In this document: in pieces, positions 1-5,127 of the stretch
Layout of the letters: every line of letters begins with the position of its first letter
Numbering within the stretch: position 1 is the stretch's first letter
NCBI GenBank assembly: GCA_030727685.1
Contig: JANRBC010000066.1
Location: 1-5,127, forward strand
DNA: 5,127 nt
DNA from: Ilumatobacteraceae bacterium
Lineage (GTDB): Bacteria; Actinomycetota; Acidimicrobiia; Acidimicrobiales; Ilumatobacteraceae
Direction: 5' to 3'
Made by a program: the position numbers and the translations under genes
Notes under the pieces: generated by a model
The model's input: the letters and a program-made list of their open reading frames with translations, nothing else
Databases searched by the model: none
What the model was told of the DNA's origin: nothing

Positions 1-2
1 AG

Positions 3-917
3 TTTCCGGCACTTGATTCTGGAAGTTATTGGCCGCCGAAAAAAATTGACGATCCGGCCTTTGGCGATGATGCGGTAGGCGAGTTGAGCGGTCTTTATGA
101 TCCGCTCAGTGGCTTTATGGACGACCCGATGTTGGCAGCACATAATTATGTGTATGCGGCCAAACATCATGGTGCTGAAACCAGGTTTAAGTCTGAAGTT
201 GTTTCGATCGATAACGACGGCAAGAAAATCACTGGTGTCACTCTGGCAAGCGGAGAAAAAATTGAGGCTCCGATTGTGATTAACGCTGCAGGGCCACACG
301 CGAGCAAAATCAATCGAATGGCTGGTGTTGCTGCTGAAATGAATATTCGCCATCGGCCGTTACGTCAAGAGGTTTATGTGGCGCCGGCACCAGACGGTTT
401 CAAGTTAGAAGATGATGCACCAGTAGTTGCTGATCTTGACACAGGTATTTATTTCAGACCGCACCCAGGTGGCACTCTTAATCTCGGTGGCACCGAGCCT
501 GCTTGCGACGAGTTGCATTGGGTTGAAGACGCAGATGATTGGCGCCAAGAAACGACTGTTGAAATTTGGGAGACGATGATGTTGCGTTTGGCAAGGCGCA
601 TGCCGAATTTTGGTGTTCCTGTTTCGCCGTCGGGTATCGGCGCTCTTTATGACGCAACCGACGACTGGGTGCCAATTTACGATCGCTCAAGTTTGGACGG
701 GTTCTTCATGGCGTGCGGCACCAGCGGCAACCAGTTTAAGAATGCTCCGTTGGCGGCGACTTTTATTCGGCTATTGATCGAAGCCGCTGAGGCTGGCAAA
801 AACCATGACGACGAACCAATTCGCTATGTTGGTCCGCGATCGGGCAAAGAGATAAACATTGGTGCCTTTTCACGATTGCGACAGGCACTCGTAACTTCTG
901 GAACGGTGATGGGCTGA
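3..917 (+). CDS. FAD-dependent oxidoreductase, DAO family (sarcosine/dimethylglycine oxidase-like), 5' partial
   Basis: The reading frame is open from the first bases of the window (first full codon at 3), so the gene begins to the left; 304 C-terminal residues are visible. A TTG at 84 lies in frame but is not the natural start, because family-like sequence precedes it. The segment shows the DAO fold: a substrate-domain stretch PLRQEVYVAP (about 357-386), the FAD-contacting NAAGPHA (from 282), a GALYDATDDW block (from 639) like the G-L-Y-x-x-T-x-D motif of SoxB-type sarcosine oxidases, and GTSGNQFK near the C terminus (717-740), matching the GxSGxxFK of sarcosine oxidases with its lysine. The N-terminal GxGxxG dinucleotide-binding motif must lie outside the window. 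The protein ends soon after the DAO domain, so it lacks the folate-binding GcvT-like domain of long dimethylglycine oxidases. The betaine methyltransferase 7 bases downstream suggests that an N-methylated glycine is the substrate; this is inference. Other amine or D-amino-acid substrates remain possible. Confidence 0.88.
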   Translation, partial: FPALDSGSYWPPKKIDDPAFGDDAVGELSGLYDPLSGFMDDPMLAAHNYVYAAKHHGAETRFKSEVVSIDNDGKKITGVTLASGEKIEAPIVINAAGPHASKINRMAGVAAEMNIRHRPLRQEVYVAPAPDGFKLEDDAPVVADLDTGIYFRPHPGGTLNLGGTEPACDELHWVEDADDWRQETTVEIWETMMLRLARRMPNFGVPVSPSGIGALYDATDDWVPIYDRSSLDGFFMACGTSGNQFKNAPLAATFIRLLIEAAEAGKNHDDEPIRYVGPRSGKEINIGAFSRLRQALVTSGTVMG

Positions 918-924
918 TTCGCTG

Positions 925-1929
925 ATGCGAACATCGTTAAGCGACTTGCTCGCAACGAAAAAAATCATTCTTGCAGATGGTGCGACGGGTACAAACTATT
1001 TTGCACTTGGTTTGACATCTGGTGAACCTCCAGAGTTTTGGTTAGATTCGCACCCTGATCGTGTTGCTGGTTTGCACCAACAATTTGTAGATGCAGGCGC
1101 AGATATTATTTTGACCAACACGTTTGGTTGCAACAGTCATCGTTTGAAATTGCACAATGCTCAGGCTCGAACCTATGAACTTGCCAAGAGGGCCGCCGAA
1201 ATCGCTCGGGGTGTTGCTGATTCGTGTTCGCGCCCAGTGGTGGTTGCCGGCTCGGTTGGGCCAACAGGTGAGTTGTTTGAACCTCTTGGCGCCTTGACAC
1301 ACGAAATTGCAGTTGCAAGTTTCGAAGAACAGATTCGTGGACTAAAAGACGGCGGCGCAGACGTTGTGTGGATTGAAACGATGTCGGCGATTGAAGAAGT
1401 TCAAGCGGCTGCTCAAGCGGCAATAAACATTTCAATGCCGTATACGGCGACTTGCAGTTTTGACACTGCCGGTCGAACGATGATGGGGCTCAAACCTGAC
1501 GGCATGGCAGAAGTATTTGCTGGTCTCGCGGTGGCGCCTGTGGCGATGGGCGCAAATTGTGGCGTTGGTGCCTCAGACATTTTGGTAACGGCGCTTGAAA
1601 TGGGGGCCACAGCATCGCACTCGCATCTGCCGATTATTACGAAAGGCAATTGCGGTATACCGCGATTTGAAGGAGTCGAAATTAAATATTCAGGAACTCC
1701 TGAATTGATGGCACGTTATGCAACTATGGCGGTCGATGCAGGGGTGCGAATTGTTGGTGGGTGCTGCGGCACTTCGCCCGAGCATCTGGCAGCGATGCGA
1801 GTGGCGATCGACAGTCGTGTCGATGGTCCAAGACCAACTATCGACACGATAATTGCCGAGATCGGGCCGCTGACCAACAAGCCACCTACTGATAATGATC
1901 CGAATCGTCGCAAGTCGCGACGCGGATAA
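925..1929 (+). CDS. bmt: Betaine--homocysteine S-methyltransferase (Bmt type)
   Basis: This 334-residue cytosolic enzyme belongs to the zinc-dependent homocysteine S-methyltransferase family. It should transfer a methyl group from glycine betaine to homocysteine, giving dimethylglycine and methionine. The TIM-barrel landmarks are present in order: DGATGT (18-23), DAGADIILTNTFG (56-68), AGSVGPTGE (108-116), WIETM (149-153), and the three zinc cysteines Cys212 (in GANCG) and Cys280-Cys281 (in GGCCGT). SFDTAGRTMMGL and KGNCGIP are, from memory, characteristic of rhizobial Bmt proteins rather than of S-methylmethionine-using MmuM. The ATG at 925 lies 7 bases after the upstream stop with no good ribosome binding site, so translational coupling is likely. 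The C terminus carries a short polar, basic tail (DPNRRKSRRG) beyond the barrel. The flavoenzyme partner upstream supports betaine as methyl donor, but dimethylsulfoniopropionate or S-methylmethionine cannot be excluded from sequence alone. Confidence 0.93.
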   Translation: MRTSLSDLLATKKIILADGATGTNYFALGLTSGEPPEFWLDSHPDRVAGLHQQFVDAGADIILTNTFGCNSHRLKLHNAQARTYELAKRAAEIARGVADSCSRPVVVAGSVGPTGELFEPLGALTHEIAVASFEEQIRGLKDGGADVVWIETMSAIEEVQAAAQAAINISMPYTATCSFDTAGRTMMGLKPDGMAEVFAGLAVAPVAMGANCGVGASDILVTALEMGATASHSHLPIITKGNCGIPRFEGVEIKYSGTPELMARYATMAVDAGVRIVGGCCGTSPEHLAAMRVAIDSRVDGPRPTIDTIIAEIGPLTNKPPTDNDPNRRKSRRG

Positions 1930-1935
1930 CTTTAG

Positions 1936-1960
1936 ATTTCGCTCGAGTGCGAAATTATTT
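1936..1960. terminator. Hairpin between convergent genes, possible shared terminator
   Basis: A perfect 7-bp stem (ATTTCGC at 1936-1942, GCGAAAT at 1949-1955) encloses a 6-base loop. It begins 7 bases after the bmt stop, and its last base is the final base of the kinase stop codon on the other strand. On the plus strand it is followed by the weak T-rich stretch TTATTT; on the minus strand no T tract follows. It could terminate bmt transcription and partly shield the opposing operon. The stem is short and only three of its pairs are GC, so termination strength is uncertain. Confidence 0.5.
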
Positions 1961-2887
1961 CGACTGAATAATCTGTTGAAGTCGAGTGTCGGCCTTGGGG
2001 CGCGCACCCAAGTGTTCGATGACCCACGCTGCAACTTTTGTGGCAAATTTTGCAGCCTCGACTGGCGAATTTGACGTGAGATAGTGGGCAAGAAAGGCGC
2101 CTGCGAATGAGTCTCCGGCGCCAGTTGCATCGACGAGGTTGTTGGTTGCTGGTGCGATCTCAGTTGCAGTAGTGCCGTCGAAGACAAGAGCACCGTCAGC
2201 GTCAAGTTTTAAAATTATTAACGCATCGGTGTAGATATTGGCGAGCGCACGAACGATTGCTTCTGGTTCATCGCAACCGGTGAGAACTCGACCTTCGTCA
2301 AAATTCGGAAAGAAAATATTGATCGCTAGGTCTTTTGTCCACGACAAGAATTGTTCGACACCCATCTCTTGAATCATTTGAAACGATGCGGGGTCAAATG
2401 AAATTGTCAGGTTATTTTGCTGTGCAAGTTGTGCCGCCATGCGTGCCGCTGAGCGAGGTGGGTCTGTGAAGAAACTCCATGCGGTGAGGTGCAGGTGATT
2501 CGAAGAGGTGATCGCATTTCGCGGAAGTTCGGACGGAATTAGATAGAAGTCTGCTCCGTGACCAGAAACCATGCTGCGCTCGCCAGTTTGGTCGACGAAA
2601 ACTGCGACGCTGCCGGTTAGGTGTGCATCGGTTTCAACGAAGTGGTGTTCAATTTTTTCTTTTTCTAAATCTTCACGTGCAAGCTGACCGAAACGGTCGC
2701 GGCCGATTTTGCCAATGAATCGAGTGTTGAGGCCACAGCGCTTGGCCCAAACTGCCAAGTTGGCGGCACTGCCCCCAGGGGTGAGCATGACTTCGCCGAA
2801 TGAATCGCCGCCTTTGAGCAGGTTGTTGTTTGTGCGAATCAGAACATCCCATGCAAAATCGCCGACAACGCAAAGTGATGTTGACAT
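1955..2887 (-). CDS. PfkB/ribokinase-family carbohydrate kinase
   Basis: This cytosolic kinase phosphorylates a sugar, nucleoside or similar alcohol with ATP; the exact substrate cannot be read from the sequence. It has about 310 residues, normal for the family. Counting from an in-frame GTG at 2890, the N-terminal signature is PGGSAANLAVWAKRCG (38-53), the Mg-phosphate NxxE motif lies in PNFDEG (195-200), and the C-terminal PfkB signature is DATGAGDSFAGAFLAHYL (254-271), with Asp260 as the catalytic base and GAG as the anion hole. GTG at 2890 and ATG at 2887 are adjacent possible starts. I prefer ATG; the purine-rich AAAGG ends only 2 bases before it, unusually close. The gene is 21-24 bases downstream of the transporter gene and probably last in the minus-strand operon. 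Both start codons lie inside a perfect inverted repeat. Ribokinase, fructokinase and adenosine kinase are all plausible subtypes. Confidence 0.92.
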   Translation of the reverse strand: MSTSLCVVGDFAWDVLIRTNNNLLKGGDSFGEVMLTPGGSAANLAVWAKRCGLNTRFIGKIGRDRFGQLAREDLEKEKIEHHFVETDAHLTGSVAVFVDQTGERSMVSGHGADFYLIPSELPRNAITSSNHLHLTAWSFFTDPPRSAARMAAQLAQQNNLTISFDPASFQMIQEMGVEQFLSWTKDLAINIFFPNFDEGRVLTGCDEPEAIVRALANIYTDALIILKLDADGALVFDGTTATEIAPATNNLVDATGAGDSFAGAFLAHYLTSNSPVEAAKFATKVAAWVIEHLGARPKADTRLQQIIQSK

Positions 2888-2890
2888 CAC
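2875..2890. repeat. Perfect palindrome over the kinase start codon
   Basis: The plus strand reads GTGATGT-TG-ACATCAC: two 7-base arms that are exact reverse complements around a 2-base centre. On the kinase mRNA it covers the candidate GTG and ATG start codons and the next three codons. It could fold as a 6-bp stem with a 4-base loop that hides the start, or act as a DNA operator half-site pair. Chance is not excluded, since the repeat lies largely in coding sequence. Confidence 0.45.
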
Positions 2891-2911
2891 CTTTAACGGT
2901 ATCGGCGGAAA

Positions 2912-3844
2912 CTACTGGTGGATGATTCGCGCAGCGCTGCGTGATTCAACCGTGGCAAGCGCGCCGACTGCGCCGATCACAAACGTTGCTCCGATTACAC
3001 GCGGAATTGTAAGTGGCTCACTGAGAAAGATGACCCCAGTAACAATTGATGCGACAGGTTCGAATGTTTGAATAATCGCAGTTTTGCCTGTGCCGATCAG
3101 GTTCATGCCGGCATACAAAGTCGCAGTCGGAATTACCGTTGCGACAATTGCCATCATCAACACGCTGATCCACCCCGCGAGAGAACCTGGAAAGACAACA
3201 GAAACAGAATCAGGTGCGACTATCGAATAAATCGCAAATGATGTTGCTGCGCCGAACATCACAATTGTTACGCCGGTTGGCAAATCAACTTTTGGCAGAA
3301 CTTTTGAACTGATGATCATGTAGAAGGCATATTCGACTGCGACTATCAAGACCAGAATCACGCTGATTGCGTCAGCATTGCCGACTTGGCCGGCGGCAAT
3401 CGCTACGCCGATCAGGGTTGAAATCAGACACCAAACGATTATCGGGCTCGGTTTGTTGCCGAGCAGCCACCATGAGAGCAACACCACGATTACTGGGTTG
3501 CAGTAAAAAATTGTGATTGCAAGACCGCTATCGATGTTTTCGATTGCGGTGAAGTAGAGAATTGTTGCAATGAAGTAGCCGAGGGCTCCGAGCAAAAATA
3601 GTTGCCCGAACAGCTTTGGTCGTGGCCATTTGGCTTTTGGTTGGTTTGTTGACTCTTTTTTACGCGAAATAATCTCGCGAACGATCAGCATCAGCAATGT
3701 GGCGACCGCAAAGCGGGCGAGCAATGTGCCCACTGCATTTGCGCCACTGTCGTAAGAGAACTTTGCAAACGTTGGTGCGAGCCCAAAACCGATGCTACTG
3801 ATGATTATCAGAGCTACGCCTAGAACGTTTGGGTTTTTACGCAC
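2912..3844 (-). CDS. EamA/DMT-superfamily transporter (probable metabolite exporter)
   Basis: This is an inner-membrane protein of 310 residues with about ten hydrophobic helices arranged as two EamA repeats (roughly residues 6-151 and 158-297). The layout is typical of drug/metabolite transporters that export amino acids, purines or other small molecules. Recognisable features are the first helix with GFGLAPTFAKF (19-29), ARFAVATLLML in helix 2, a basic cytoplasmic loop RKKESTNQPKAKWPRPK (61-77), and the second-repeat end FEPVASIVTGVIFLSEPLT (261-279), a classic EamA ending. The start is GTG at 3844, placed inside the end of the hydrolase gene, with an 8-base overlap and no clear Shine-Dalgarno sequence, so translation is probably coupled to the hydrolase. 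No alternative start is credible, because the next methionine lies inside helix 2. The substrate is unknown; the neighbours hint at a hydrolase product or its precursor, but this is inference only. Confidence 0.93.
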   Translation of the reverse strand: MRKNPNVLGVALIIISSIGFGLAPTFAKFSYDSGANAVGTLLARFAVATLLMLIVREIISRKKESTNQPKAKWPRPKLFGQLFLLGALGYFIATILYFTAIENIDSGLAITIFYCNPVIVVLLSWWLLGNKPSPIIVWCLISTLIGVAIAAGQVGNADAISVILVLIVAVEYAFYMIISSKVLPKVDLPTGVTIVMFGAATSFAIYSIVAPDSVSVVFPGSLAGWISVLMMAIVATVIPTATLYAGMNLIGTGKTAIIQTFEPVASIVTGVIFLSEPLTIPRVIGATFVIGAVGALATVESRSAARIIHQ

Positions 3845-4640
3845 TCGGTAAATCTATTACATCTTGAGATAGCAGTTCGTAGAGAATGTCGAAGTGATTG
3901 CGTGAGCCGAACTCTTTCTGCTTTGCTCTCGAATGATTTTTGATTGATGTCCAAGCGTTGGCAAAGTCTGTCGATTGTCGCTTGAATTCGTCGGTCTCGT
4001 TTTCACCCCAAATCACCGCGATAGGCGTGTCTTGCGCATCGGCAATGAAATTGATCGGCGAGAGTGATTGGGCTGTTTGGCTTGTCAGCTTGACGGCTTC
4101 GTTGACCGAAGTATTGACGATTGGTGCAAGGTCGAAAATGCCAGAGACCATGATTGCGCCGCCAAACTTTGGCGATTTGGGGTCGCAGAGTTTCATCGCT
4201 ACAAGTTGTGCGCCGGCAGAGTGTCCGATCAGGGTGATTTCTTCGGGCGCATATCGCTCTAACAGAAAGTCGATTGCTTGTGATGTTTGATTGACGAGAG
4301 TAGACAGCGACTCGTCGGGGCAGAGCGAATAATTAATCGATGCGACGTTAAAACCTAAGTCGTGCCAGCCCGGGGTCAGAAACGTGCCGTCGTCGGCAGA
4401 TAGTCGTCGCCAAAACCCACCGTGCACAAAGACGATTAGCTTTTGCGACGTTGCGTTTTCTGCGAGCCACAGCCATGCGTCGTCATGAGTGCCGTATTGC
4501 AGTTTGGCGTGACTTATTTTTTGGCGCGAGGCTTGGCCGGCGTGGGCGTATTCGTCCAAATACATCTGAATATTTTCAACTCGCGATGCGGGTGTGTATT
4601 CGCGCTCGAGTTCGGCCGCGCTGTAACTATGCCAAGTCAT
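3837..4640 (-). CDS. Alpha/beta hydrolase, arylformamidase (kynurenine formamidase)-like
   Basis: This 267-residue soluble esterase/amidase has an alpha/beta-hydrolase fold. Its motifs match the animal-type kynurenine formamidase group: HGGFW (73-77) for the oxyanion hole, the nucleophile elbow GHSAG with Ser141, SGIFDLAPI (166-174), a GENETDEFKRQS segment (212-223) carrying the acidic residue, and NHFDIL (248-253) with the probable catalytic His249. By my recollection of the human enzyme, its triad Asp aligns near Glu215; Glu213 and Asp217 are alternatives. Known members hydrolyse N-formylkynurenine to kynurenine plus formate, but close relatives act on other esters, carbamates and amides. 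No other tryptophan-degradation gene is visible here, so the substrate is left open. No signal peptide is seen. The ATG at 4640 is chosen because an in-frame stop lies shortly upstream. It has no convincing ribosome binding site. The gene overlaps the transporter by 8 bases and follows tRNA-Gly by 36 bases. Confidence 0.9.
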   Translation of the reverse strand: MTWHSYSAAELEREYTPASRVENIQMYLDEYAHAGQASRQKISHAKLQYGTHDDAWLWLAENATSQKLIVFVHGGFWRRLSADDGTFLTPGWHDLGFNVASINYSLCPDESLSTLVNQTSQAIDFLLERYAPEEITLIGHSAGAQLVAMKLCDPKSPKFGGAIMVSGIFDLAPIVNTSVNEAVKLTSQTAQSLSPINFIADAQDTPIAVIWGENETDEFKRQSTDFANAWTSIKNHSRAKQKEFGSRNHFDILYELLSQDVIDLPSA

Positions 4641-4676
4641 GACGATTTCGCGTTGTCGGCCTTTGAATTAGTTGAT

Positions 4677-4751
4677 TGGAGCGGGTGACGGGGATCGAAC
4701 CCGCATAACGAGTTTGGAAAACTCGGACTCTAGCCATTGAGCTACACCCGC
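4677..4751 (-). tRNA. tRNA-Gly (anticodon UCC), CCA encoded
   Basis: On the minus strand this forms a full cloverleaf. The acceptor stem GCGGGTG pairs with CACCCGC. The D stem is GCTC/GAGT with one G-U pair. The anticodon stem CGAGT/ACTCG carries the loop TTTCCAA, giving anticodon UCC (plus-strand bases 4716-4718), which reads GGA and probably GGG glycine codons. The T arm is GCGGG/CCCGT with loop TTCGATC. The discriminator is U73, the usual bacterial glycine identity base. The CCA end is encoded in the DNA (4677-4679). The gene is 33 bases from the start of the divergent oxygenase and 36 bases upstream of the hydrolase on the same strand, with no terminator hairpin between them. Confidence 0.97.
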
Positions 4752-4784
4752 AAAGATTAAAAAGTGTAACCAGCCAATAGCGTA
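4752..4784. promoter_or_regulatory. Compact divergent promoter region (tRNA-Gly / oxygenase)
   Basis: These 33 bases separate the 5' end of the tRNA from the first possible start of the divergent oxygenase. Next to the tRNA the sequence is AT-rich. On the minus strand TACACT (plus-strand 4763-4768) is a possible -10 element for the tRNA, but I see no good -35 at the usual distance. No strong promoter is visible for the oxygenase either, and one could lie inside the tRNA gene. The call rests on gene arrangement rather than clear motifs. Confidence 0.35.
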
Positions 4785-5127
4785 ATGGGGGTGAGCGACG
4801 ACATTCTTGATGTTGATTTGTTGGCGTTTGAACAGGGTTCGGCGGCAGCGCGCAAGGCCGTAGTCGACGGCGTGCGACGCAGTCTTGAGACCGGTTTTGT
4901 TTACACAAGTCACGACCTTTCTGAAGACCTTCTCGACACTGCGTACGGCATGCTCACCGAATTTTTCTCGAAGTCAACCGAAGAAAAACAAAAGTTTGTA
5001 GCTCATGGCACAAATGGTCAAACCGGTTACACGGGTGTCCTGCTCGAAACTGCAGCGTCGAGTGACAAGCCCGACTGGAAAGAAATGCTCAACTGGGCAA
5101 CACCGATACCCAAGGGGCATCCGTTGC
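4785..5127 (+). CDS. 2-oxoglutarate/Fe(II) oxygenase, isopenicillin N synthase-like, 3' partial
   Basis: The frame stays open from the ATG at 4785 to the window end, giving 114 N-terminal residues. They look like the N-terminal domain (DIOX_N type) of isopenicillin-N-synthase-like dioxygenases: a helix leading into GFVYTSHDL (37-45), FFSKSTEEKQKF (60-71), NGQTGYTG (77-84), and DKPDWKEMLNW (94-104), equivalent to the D-x-KE-x-F segment of the family. The iron-binding HxD...H and 2-oxoglutarate-binding arginine lie beyond the window and cannot be checked. Such enzymes couple oxidation of a small substrate to decarboxylation of 2-oxoglutarate; the substrate here is unknown. GTG at 4791 is an alternative start (protein beginning VSDDILDVD), and neither start has a properly spaced ribosome binding site. 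The gene diverges from tRNA-Gly, so it is not part of the minus-strand operon. Confidence 0.85.
   Translation, partial: MGVSDDILDVDLLAFEQGSAAARKAVVDGVRRSLETGFVYTSHDLSEDLLDTAYGMLTEFFSKSTEEKQKFVAHGTNGQTGYTGVLLETAASSDKPDWKEMLNWATPIPKGHPL

Noticed and set aside
84..917. TTG at 84 as the real start of the FAD oxidoreductase
   Set aside because: The frame is open to the window edge, the preceding 27 residues look like normal coding sequence, and a DAO enzyme needs the N-terminal FAD-binding domain upstream.
1807..1836. Two adjacent small inverted repeats inside bmt (ATCGAC/GTCGAT and TGGTC/GACCA)
   Set aside because: They encode normal family residues (IDSRVDGPRP) and are internal to the gene with no T run; probably chance from GAC/TCG-rich codons.
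1690..2205. A 171-codon minus-strand open frame spanning the end of bmt and the end of the kinase gene
   Set aside because: It overlaps two well-supported genes in another frame, its protein is low in recognisable motifs, and it crosses the intergenic hairpin; it is a shadow frame.
4677..4751. tRNA-Gly 3' end as a phage or island attachment site
   Set aside because: No integrase gene, no duplicated tRNA 3' fragment and no change in base composition is visible in the window.
3..4751. A functional link between the betaine-to-glycine genes and tRNA-Gly (glycine sensing)
   Set aside because: They are on opposite strands in separate transcription units, and nothing T-box-like is seen; the shared glycine theme is probably coincidence.
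4627..4913. Two minus-strand open frames of 81 and 93 codons running through the tRNA and the oxygenase start
   Set aside because: They translate the tRNA sequence itself and the antisense of the oxygenase, so they are not plausible genes.

Overview
The window is ordinary bacterial chromosome: about half GC by eye, tightly packed, with six protein genes (one cut at each window edge) and one tRNA gene. No mobile element, CRISPR array, rRNA or gap over 60 bases is present. GTG starts, very short spacers, an 8-base gene overlap and a scarcity of clear Shine-Dalgarno sequences suggest a streamlined free-living bacterium. My best guess is an aquatic actinobacterium of the Acidimicrobiia type, but this is weak. 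The homocysteine methyltransferase resembles the rhizobial Bmt type, so an alphaproteobacterial-like origin of that module is also possible.

Left part, plus strand (1-1929): the 3' part of a sarcosine/dimethylglycine-oxidase-like FAD enzyme is followed 7 bases later by a betaine--homocysteine S-methyltransferase. Together they fit a glycine betaine demethylation module. The transferase moves one methyl of betaine to homocysteine, giving methionine and dimethylglycine, and the flavoenzyme could then oxidatively demethylate the product. A short hairpin at 1936-1955 sits between this operon and the convergent minus-strand genes.

Middle part, minus strand (4751 down to 1955): in transcription order these are tRNA-Gly(UCC), an arylformamidase-like alpha/beta hydrolase, a ten-helix EamA/DMT transporter and a PfkB-family sugar or nucleoside kinase. 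The hydrolase and transporter overlap by 8 bases, and the transporter and kinase are 21 bases apart, so the three protein genes look like one operon. The tRNA lies only 36 bases upstream of the hydrolase with no visible terminator between them, so the tRNA may head the same transcript. The common substrate, if any, is not evident.

Right edge, plus strand (4785-5127): the N-terminal part of an isopenicillin-N-synthase-like 2-oxoglutarate/Fe(II) oxygenase diverges from the tRNA across a 33-base spacer.

I found no convincing undescribed system. The points most worth a second look are the tRNA-headed operon, the perfect palindrome over the kinase start codon, and the hydrolase-exporter-kinase combination.
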